Assembly (NCBI RefSeq): GCF_004025585.1
Contig: NZ_QTZO01000006.1
Coordinates: 124,001-188,000 of the forward strand
Source: Pseudodesulfovibrio sp. S3
Lineage (GTDB): Bacteria > Desulfobacterota > Desulfovibrionia > Desulfovibrionales > Desulfovibrionaceae
Direction of reading: 5' to 3'
DNA length: 64,000 nt
The notes beneath the pieces are model-generated. The model was not told the DNA's origin. It ran no database searches and saw only the letters and a list, made by a program, of their open reading frames with translations. The position numbers and the translations under genes were made by a program. This document shows, in pieces, positions 32,643 to 38,786 of the stretch (within the stretch, counting starts at the first letter, position 1; each line of letters starts with the position of its first letter).

Positions 32643-33410
32643 ATGAAAAGTCCCCTCTGTTGGGTTGGCGGCAAGTCCAAGCTCGCCAACCAGATCCTCA
32701 CACTCATCCCCGAACACAAACACTACGCCGAGGCCTTCGCCGGAGCCGGTTGGGTTTTCTTTCGCAAGGATCCGAGCAAGTACGAAAGCCTGAACGACAT
32801 CAACGGCGACCTGGTCAGTTTTTACCGTGTCCTGCAAAATCATCTCGAGGAGTTTTGCAAGCAGTTCAAATTTATCCTCTCCTCCAGGGAAACCTTCACC
32901 GACTTCAAAGAGCAACTGGAGTCCGGGGGCCTGACCGACATTCAACGCGCTGCGCGTTTCTACTATCTGCAGCGTCATTCCTTCGGCGGCAAGGTGACTG
33001 GTCGGACCTTTGGGGTGGGCGTGGACAAATTCCCGCCGGTCAATCTGATTCGGCTTGAAACTGAACTTTCAGAAGTCCATTTGCGCCTGACCCGTGTGAC
33101 TGTGGAGAACTTGCCCTGGGCTGAGTATATCCCTCGTTACGACCGGTCTGAGACATTTTTCTATTTGGACCCACCGTATTATGGCACGGAGCATTTCTAT
33201 GGCCGGGGGCTATTCAGCAAGGAAGACTTCGCCCGGCTGGCCGAGTTGTTGTCCAACCTGAAGGGGAAGTTTCTGCTGTCGCTCAACGACTGCCCTGAGA
33301 TACGCGAGACATTCGCGGCCTTTGACATCTTGGACACCAAAACGAAGTACACGGTGGGAGGCGGGGGCAAGACAAAGACGGCGGGTGAGGTCTTTATTAA
33401 GAATTACTAG
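32643..33410 (+). CDS. D12-class DNA adenine methylase (Dam-like)
   Basis: 255 residues from ATG 32643; the longer open frame upstream lacks coding sense. It has the motif order of D12/Dam enzymes: PLCWVGGKSKLA (SAM-binding motif near the start), AFAGAGWVFF, and the catalytic DPPY at about 176-179. It transfers a methyl group to adenine N6, probably protecting phage DNA or altering host recognition. The sequence specificity cannot be read. It ends at a terminator. Confidence 0.9.
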   Translation: MKSPLCWVGGKSKLANQILTLIPEHKHYAEAFAGAGWVFFRKDPSKYESLNDINGDLVSFYRVLQNHLEEFCKQFKFILSSRETFTDFKEQLESGGLTDIQRAARFYYLQRHSFGGKVTGRTFGVGVDKFPPVNLIRLETELSEVHLRLTRVTVENLPWAEYIPRYDRSETFFYLDPPYYGTEHFYGRGLFSKEDFARLAELLSNLKGKFLLSLNDCPEIRETFAAFDILDTKTKYTVGGGGKTKTAGEVFIKNY

Positions 33411-33418
33411 GAAGGAGG

Positions 33419-33442
33419 AAGCCCCGGTTTAGACCGGGGCTT
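33419..33442. terminator. Terminator between dam-like gene and defence operon
   Basis: Near-perfect hairpin AAGCCCCGG-TTTAGA-CCGGGGCTT with T-rich flank. It separates the convergent methylase gene and the minus-strand operon ending at 33470. Confidence 0.8.
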
Positions 33443-33469
33443 CTCTTCGTTCTCCATGGAGGGGAGAGG

Positions 33470-34453
33470 CTACTTCGGGGGAGCATGAAGAGAGTCAATT
33501 GGAACTAAACGTGTGCCATCGATTTTTTCTTTTACCTCTTTTGATAATTCAACTTCTGGAGGAATAACGAGTTTTAAATCATGATAGTGATGTTTTTTAC
33601 CGGCTTTTGCCCAAAAGCCTTTATGGTCGGAGTTAAACACCGCTTGAAGGATAGAAGAGTAAATTGATAAATCTTCTTGAATACCGTTAATCTCTCTATG
33701 CTTTGCTACAATTTTTTTTAATGAATCAAAATCTAGATTGTAAGTTTTACATAAGTTAACAATGGTTTCAGATAGTCGTTTCATATTGTCAGGGCATGCG
33801 GATTCATTCCAATTATCAAGAATCCATTTGGTGACATTATTAACGTTGTCATGGGTAATGGATGAGGCCGTTGGCAAGCAGATATCCGAGACGGTTTCAA
33901 TTTCTGAAAACATTATGTCAGCATGGTTCAAGATGGCTTTCAGTTGGTAAACTAAACGTTCTTTTCCCCACTTGACCTCTTTGCATTTATAAGTGAAATC
34001 GTGGGTAGCTTCTCCCCAGGCCTTTTCTAAAAGCGTTTTTATTTGGACTTCAAAAGTCATCCATGAATATGGTTTTGGCCCAGCAACTCTTTCTTTAAGT
34101 CGTGCGTACAGCCTGATTCCATCAAAGAAAAAGGAATCAGCTGATACGAGTTTTTTAGGCCTTTCGTTTATGACGTTGAAACTATTGTAAATGAATTTTT
34201 TAGCAGTATCGATATCTTTAAGATTCAATACAACTATTTCGCAGCCATAAAAATCATCAATTTCCTCGATAGATGAGTACATCCCCATTTCAATTTTTTG
34301 AGCAAAACTAATTTCTTCTTTAACTCGTTCGGAAAAAGACCATTTATTTTGTTCTGCATAGTCTTTTAGAATCCCACTGACTTCTTTTCCAAGAGGCAGT
34401 GCATAGTCTTTGAGCTCGCTGTGAAGATCCCGTATGGACTTAGAGACTTTCAT
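33470..34453 (-). CDS. RelA/SpoT-fold nucleotidyltransferase-like protein
   Basis: 327 residues. The core matches the RelA/SpoT synthetase fold: IEEIDDFYGCEIVV (about 62-75), DGIRLYARLK (111-120) where the substrate loop lies, then FEVQIKTLLEKAW with the catalytic-type Glu135, followed by HDFTYK. The usual basic ATP motif (RxKxxxSxxxK) upstream of the first strand is not visible. The C-terminal 170 residues are helical and of unknown role. Third gene of the AT-rich operon, 6 bases after the DUF262 gene. It may make an alarmone or, like toxic SAS enzymes, modify tRNA; probably the effector. Function is inferred. Confidence 0.75.
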   Translation of the reverse strand: MKVSKSIRDLHSELKDYALPLGKEVSGILKDYAEQNKWSFSERVKEEISFAQKIEMGMYSSIEEIDDFYGCEIVVLNLKDIDTAKKFIYNSFNVINERPKKLVSADSFFFDGIRLYARLKERVAGPKPYSWMTFEVQIKTLLEKAWGEATHDFTYKCKEVKWGKERLVYQLKAILNHADIMFSEIETVSDICLPTASSITHDNVNNVTKWILDNWNESACPDNMKRLSETIVNLCKTYNLDFDSLKKIVAKHREINGIQEDLSIYSSILQAVFNSDHKGFWAKAGKKHHYHDLKLVIPPEVELSKEVKEKIDGTRLVPIDSLHAPPK

Positions 34454-34459
34454 TAGATT

Positions 34460-35599
34460 TTATTCTGCCCAGCCAAGGTATTCTATTAGTGCTTCATGGC
34501 GTTTTTGTCTTGGCCCTTTTTCAGTCGCGGCCCCGGTGGTGTATTGGTGGTATTTATACGCTGCTTGTGTACTGTTATCTTTAGGTAATTCTTCAATTTC
34601 AAAGTCTGCTGTGCTGAATTGATCACCTTTTTTGAGGAGCGAGCAGAACATTTTGCTAAGGTTTTTTGTATCCTTACTCTTTTCGAGGTTGAATGAGACT
34701 AAAGCCCATAAGCTGTATATGTGGGTGAGTGGTTTTTTGCTTATGTAATTCATTAGTTCTGGGTCATAATCGATAACTTCTTGGATATATTCTTTTACTT
34801 GTTTGAAGTTTTCTTCAAACAAGTCGATGTCTTCTTGAGTTACTGTCTGAAGTTCTTCTTGCTCATTATCTTGGTCTTTTTCTGCATCGTATTCGTCTGA
34901 GGGTAATTCATTAACGTCAAAATCATATTTGACATACAGTTCGTTAAGATTGCTTTGCGGAAATCCTACAAAGTCTTTTTCAAGCATCACGAGCATAAGT
35001 ATTGAGATGAACTCAGTGTCGCGCATTCGTTTGCTTCTTCCCCGAGTAGACACTTTTAAATCAACCCAGAATTTTGAACCAGCTTCTGCTTCTGCTCTCT
35101 TTATAAGCCATCCGTTGAAGCGCGCATGGCGTAACTCTTGGTCCTTGAGGGTTTTTTGATTTGTATTAACTCTGTTAAAAACCTCATCCCATTGAACATC
35201 TTCCTCACATTGAAGTTGTTCTACAGAAAAAGAGTAATTGAAAAACTTGTAGCGGTAGGTCGGGTCACTTTCTATATCTTTCCATTTTTTCCCGACGAGC
35301 TTTGGGTCAGAAAGTGTATCCGGCAATGCAACTTTATTTTGATAAAAAAGGAAGATTGTTTGAAGGCGTTGTTTTCCGTCAACAACATTATATATAACTG
35401 AGGTCTCAGTGATTTCTTTTTGTAGATATATGGCAGGACAGGGGTAGTTGCTGAAAATTGTATCGAGGAAAAATTTTCTATCCTTCGGACCCCAAACACT
35501 CTTGCGCTGGTAGGGAGGATCAAGTTGCAGCTTTTCTGCTTCGTACATATCAATGAACCAGCTTAGGTCCTGATTTCGTTGCTCTCTTCTGATTTCCAT
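34460..35599 (-). CDS. DUF262 (GmrS/ParB-like) protein
   Basis: 379 residues. The N-terminal DUF262 motifs are clear: DPPYQRKSVW (27-36) and VVDGKQRLQTIF (73-84, the DGxQR nuclease/NTPase signature), then FNRVNTNQKTLKDQELRHA. Acidic linker near residues 235-255. The C-terminal HNH (DUF1524) part of full GmrSD restriction enzymes is absent, so any nuclease activity would come from the ParB-like fold. DUF262 proteins can use NTPs and cut modified DNA. It lies 3 bases after the methyltransferase gene and 6 before the RelA/SpoT-like gene. Confidence 0.8.
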   Translation of the reverse strand: MEIRREQRNQDLSWFIDMYEAEKLQLDPPYQRKSVWGPKDRKFFLDTIFSNYPCPAIYLQKEITETSVIYNVVDGKQRLQTIFLFYQNKVALPDTLSDPKLVGKKWKDIESDPTYRYKFFNYSFSVEQLQCEEDVQWDEVFNRVNTNQKTLKDQELRHARFNGWLIKRAEAEAGSKFWVDLKVSTRGRSKRMRDTEFISILMLVMLEKDFVGFPQSNLNELYVKYDFDVNELPSDEYDAEKDQDNEQEELQTVTQEDIDLFEENFKQVKEYIQEVIDYDPELMNYISKKPLTHIYSLWALVSFNLEKSKDTKNLSKMFCSLLKKGDQFSTADFEIEELPKDNSTQAAYKYHQYTTGAATEKGPRQKRHEALIEYLGWAE

Positions 35600-35602
35600 T
35601 GG

Positions 35603-37165
35603 TTATCCCCTGAGTCTTCTTCGTTTTACTCGAGTGTATAGTTCGTGGACCCTTAATATGTCGTTGTTTGACATTCCATCTATAGGCTGAAGGATTTGAA
35701 GATCGTTTTTGTGTAGAAAACTTTCTATACAATCTTTCTTTTCAAATCTAGATAAAAACTGCCCGTAATTATTCTTCGGGGCAACGTATGGCAATGGAAG
35801 GCTTCTAAACTCTTTGGGCGTTAGCTCCAAAACCCCGCCCCCATAGTAGCGACCGAATAGTTCAGAGCACAGAAGGGTGAGGGAATTGTAAAAAGACATT
35901 ATGAGTCCTTCAATGGCAAGTCCTTCGTTCATTCTGATTCGGTATGCCGCGTCTGTAACAAAGACATCTGCTTGATTGTCGATGATTTTTGGATAGGCGT
36001 GGCCTCGCTTGAAAAAGAATCCTTCACTTTTCCATATTGAGGGAATGTCAAACCATCTTTTGCGTTTAAGGCATTTGTAGCGCGCCGGGATTTTTTCTGA
36101 ATGACCTAGCGATAGATAATCGTTAAGGCCTTTATTGAACTTGTCCGCATCTAGCCCATTAAGATCAAGAAGATAGCAGGGTTTTCCCGTTGCCCGTAAT
36201 TGGTCGAAGCTTTCTGGGGTGATTCTGGTAGAGCCATTGACGAATGTTCCTTTCTGGATAATTGGCTTAACGTATTTGCCGAGAGAATAGGTATTTGCAA
36301 CTTCTTCTGACACTATGAAATAGTTGTTGGCTGCAGTTACAATTCCAGCAACGGACTTGCAGTATTTTGATACAGGATGACACTTGGCTACGAGGTTATT
36401 TACAAAAGCAAGGTCGTTGGCATTCAGAACAAATGAAGTCCATTTTGTGTTCTCAGCAGCTTCGTGCTTGGTGAATTGAACTGAGTCCGAATTGAGTTCT
36501 TCGATAGAGTCAACTTCCGTAAAAAAGAAGCCTTTTTCATTTGCTTCCTTGTAAGCCAACAGGATTACAGTGTCTTGTTCTAACGCCTTGAAGGCTAGTT
36601 TTCTGAAAGAAATGATTTCAATTCTTGAGAAGTTATTCAGCAAAAAGTTTCTGATTTCTTGAGCGTACTTTACTTGTAGCAATTCTGTCGGAATGACAAA
36701 AGAAAGAATGCCATGTGTAGATAATAGCGAAGAAGATTTGATTACAAAGGACGTCCAGATATTGGAGATTTCTCTGTTTGCTAAGCCTGCTTCGATATGG
36801 ACCTGTTTGCAAATAGCGGTCTGGGTAGACGTTAAGTTTTTTTTATTAATATAAGGCGGGTTACCCAGAACTATGTCGTATTCGGTGGGTGCTTTCCATA
36901 ATAGAAAGTCTTCGTTGTAAAAAAAAGCAGAAGGGAAACTTTCTTGGGCTTTATGGAGAGCGTTGCTGTCTGTCTCAACTGCGTTGATTCTGAAGTGATT
37001 AGCCCGCTCATTTTGGGCCAGGGAGCGTAGAAAAACTCCATCCCCACAGCTTGGCTCAAGAATGCGGACTATTTCTGTGGCTTGCGTTTTTTTTAGTACC
37101 CGTTGAGATATCCACAAAGCGAGCTGCGTGGGGGTGTAAAAACGTCCGTTTTCTTTGTTTTGCAC
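35603..37165 (-). CDS. TaqI/Eco57I-type N6-adenine DNA methyltransferase
   Basis: 520 residues. It opens GRFYTPTQLALWISQRV and carries the SAM motif LEPSCGDGVFL (36-46) and the catalytic NPPY (102-105), in the order of gamma-class enzymes such as M.TaqI. The C-terminal half, with an aromatic cluster (KRKRWFDIPSIWKSEGFFF), resembles the TaqI-type recognition domain. The start is GTG 37165 with a weak ribosome site. First gene of the three-gene AT-rich operon; no separate restriction endonuclease gene is next to it. It probably marks self DNA for the other two proteins. Confidence 0.85.
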   Translation of the reverse strand: MQNKENGRFYTPTQLALWISQRVLKKTQATEIVRILEPSCGDGVFLRSLAQNERANHFRINAVETDSNALHKAQESFPSAFFYNEDFLLWKAPTEYDIVLGNPPYINKKNLTSTQTAICKQVHIEAGLANREISNIWTSFVIKSSSLLSTHGILSFVIPTELLQVKYAQEIRNFLLNNFSRIEIISFRKLAFKALEQDTVILLAYKEANEKGFFFTEVDSIEELNSDSVQFTKHEAAENTKWTSFVLNANDLAFVNNLVAKCHPVSKYCKSVAGIVTAANNYFIVSEEVANTYSLGKYVKPIIQKGTFVNGSTRITPESFDQLRATGKPCYLLDLNGLDADKFNKGLNDYLSLGHSEKIPARYKCLKRKRWFDIPSIWKSEGFFFKRGHAYPKIIDNQADVFVTDAAYRIRMNEGLAIEGLIMSFYNSLTLLCSELFGRYYGGGVLELTPKEFRSLPLPYVAPKNNYGQFLSRFEKKDCIESFLHKNDLQILQPIDGMSNNDILRVHELYTRVKRRRLRG

Positions 37166-37212
37166 AGTCTTTTAGCCAGTTTTAGCAAAGGGTTTGAGAT
37201 GTGAGTCTTATA

Positions 37213-37241
37213 ATAAAAATGTAATCTTATTGGGTTGTCAA
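37213..37241 (-). promoter_or_regulatory. Candidate promoter of the methyltransferase-DUF262-RelA/SpoT operon
   Basis: On the minus strand TTGACA (37241-37236) is followed after 17 bases by TTTTAT (37218-37213), in the AT-rich gap upstream of the methyltransferase start. A TGTAAT motif overlaps the spacer and resembles those clustered at 37.9-38.2 kb. Confidence 0.5.
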
Positions 37242-37332
37242 AGAGTTATCATGTCCACCCATCCAAGTCTAGATGCGCCCTTTCAGTAAGCCAGCAAGGC
37301 CCGACAGCATGGACGCTGCCGGGGCTTTCCTT

Positions 37333-37512
37333 TTACCTGCCCTGTGGGGAATCCAAGGCCATGAGGCATTCCTGAAGCCGATATTCCAGGAGCGTCAGCA
37401 GCGCGCCCAGGTTTGTCCCGTTATTTTGTTCAGCAAGAAAGCTGAGACTGTGGGCAACAAGGGATAGTCTATTCAAAGCGTCATCAATGGTAATCTGTTT
37501 CTGTTCGAGCAT
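37333..37512 (-). CDS. Small phage protein of unknown function
   Basis: 59 residues from ATG 37512, preceded by GGGAG. Helical and amphipathic (DALNRLSLVAHSLSFLAEQN), no membrane segment, unknown family. It lies on the boundary between the defence operon and the replication region. Confidence 0.5.
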   Translation of the reverse strand: MLEQKQITIDDALNRLSLVAHSLSFLAEQNNGTNLGALLTLLEYRLQECLMALDSPQGR

Positions 37513-37625
37513 GAGTGTCTCCCAATAGAAGATAGTGGATGAATTCCCCTCAAAGGAAGGCCAGCGTGTCCGCTTCCTGACACGCTGGCCTATGGGGTGC
37601 ATCAGCCTGCTAAATAGATGCCCGG

Positions 37626-37859
37626 CTAAAAGAGTTTGAGATGCTCCATCAAGTCGATCTGCTTGGTGATGAATGTTTTCCCGACTCGCCTTGTCTGCGT
37701 ATAGGTGATGCCCGATTCAGGCCTGGCAGAACAGTGCTTGAACCTCTGCGCCTGCTCACGCGTCAGGCTATGGCCGGAATCCAAAACGACGAAGCGGTCA
37801 TTAGCTCTTATAATCTTTACTGAAATTCCATTCATAAGCAGATAGTCACCGGCTTCCAT
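37626..37859 (-). CDS. Small phage protein of unknown function near repeat region
   Basis: 77 residues from ATG 37859, chosen because GGAGGG lies 6 bases upstream; the open frame extends 21 codons further but over Pro-rich, non-coding-like sequence. The segment MEAGDYLLMNGISVKIIRAN and the basic C-terminus suggest a small beta-rich nucleic-acid-linked fold, but no family is recognised. Its promoter would lie in the left arm of the inverted repeat at 37895-37919. Confidence 0.5.
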   Translation of the reverse strand: MEAGDYLLMNGISVKIIRANDRFVVLDSGHSLTREQAQRFKHCSARPESGITYTQTRRVGKTFITKQIDLMEHLKLF

Positions 37860-37894
37860 AGTGGCCCTCCATTTCCTCCACGGGGGAGGGGGCA

Positions 37895-38187
37895 TCGGAA
37901 AAGTGTAATTTTTGTAATCCATAACGCCGAATCCGGCGTTAAACCGCAGTATGCCTTGATTTCAGAAACAGGGTCAAAATGTAATTTCCCTGTAAATAAG
38001 TGTAATCAAAAATGTAATGAGCAATGAATTCAACAGGTTGGTATTTTGAGAAATGTAATGAGAAAAGTGTAATTTAATTACATAATTATTACTGAAAAAT
38101 TACATTATGATAAATGCTCTTAGCCCCTGGTGTGACTAGCTTTCAGAGCTTTTCAAAATCGAGATTACAAAAATTACACTTTTCCGA
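37895..38187. repeat. TGTAAT motif cluster bounded by a 25-bp perfect inverted repeat
   Basis: The arms 37895-37919 and 38163-38187 are perfect inverted copies; outside them GGGAGGGG/CCCCTCCC extends the symmetry. TGTAAT occurs at 37904, 37913, 37980, 38001, 38013, 38054 and 38068, and inverted at 38077, 38099, 38164 and 38173: eleven copies in about 280 bases. The stretch is very AT-rich and has no gene. Position beside the primase-helicase module suggests a replication origin (iterons plus AT-rich melting region); an operator array is the alternative. Confidence 0.65.
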
Positions 38188-38367
38188 ACCCCTCCCATGT
38201 TTCCAAGAATTGCCCCCTCACGCGTGACGCGCCTGCGTGCGTGCGCGTAAAATGCGGCCGTAGATCCTCTCAAAGAAAGAAGGCCGTCACCCTGATAACG
38301 GAGGAATCAGGATGACGGCCAGGGCCATGGGGGAGGCCAATATGGAAATTTTATTTGAAAGTCAGCT
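38188..38367. other. Gene-free stretch right of the inverted repeat
   Basis: Contains alternating GC-rich purine-pyrimidine sequence (GCGTGCGTGCGCG near 38233-38247) and a hairpin at 38282-38320. No gene seen. Confidence 0.4.
38282..38320. terminator. Hairpin downstream of the replication operon
   Basis: GGCCGTCA (38282-38289) pairs with TGACGGCC (38313-38320), with an inner CCTGAT/ATCAGG pair. It lies about 50 bases after the last minus-strand gene (38368-38538). Confidence 0.6.
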
Positions 38368-38538
38368 TCAGCCCTGCGTGGTCTGCGCTTCGGCGTTTGT
38401 CTTCAGCACTGCATCCACGGCTTCGGCCTGGCTCTTGACCAGGGCAACGCCGGGGTAATAGCCGTCCAATCTGTCAATTAACCGCATGAGCATTAGGATT
38501 GACTCCAGGGTCGAGTATTCTATTTCGACGGTTGCCAT
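38368..38538 (-). CDS. Small phage protein of unknown function (56 residues)
   Basis: ATG 38538 is preceded by GGAGGACCT. The protein begins MATVEIEYSTLESILMLMRL and is helical and acidic. It overlaps the end of the Cys-rich gene by 19 bases in another frame. It probably belongs to the replication operon. Confidence 0.5.
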   Translation of the reverse strand: MATVEIEYSTLESILMLMRLIDRLDGYYPGVALVKSQAEAVDAVLKTNAEAQTTQG

Positions 38539-38777
38539 AGGTCCTCCATTGTTCTGAAGTATCCGCAGGAATGGTTGCCTCGGAGGTTTGCGGAATAGTC
38601 CCGCTCCACGCCGTCAAAGCCGGGGCAAAGGCATCGGCTTTTGCTTGGGCAACCTGGGGTGATGCATCTGGGCCGCTTCCGGTTTGACCCGGCCCTGGGC
38701 TTGGCGTTCACTTGGGCAAGCTGTTCTTCCTGTCCGAGTATCGGATCCAGTTCGGTGTTCTTCCTTTTCGTTTCCAT
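38520..38777 (-). CDS. Small Cys-rich protein of unknown function
   Basis: 85 residues with GGAGGAG before the ATG. A basic N-terminal half leads to a Cys cluster (RCITPGCPSKSRCLCPGF, later HSCGYF) that may bind zinc. It starts 9 bases after the primase-helicase stop, so it is cotranscribed and may help in replication. No family recognised. Confidence 0.6.
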   Translation of the reverse strand: METKRKNTELDPILGQEEQLAQVNAKPRAGSNRKRPRCITPGCPSKSRCLCPGFDGVERDYSANLRGNHSCGYFRTMEDLWQPSK

Positions 38778-38786
38778 GCGCTCCTC

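Noticed and set aside
37904-38178. CRISPR array
   Set aside because: The repeats are only six bases long, irregularly spaced and in both orientations; no cas genes are present.
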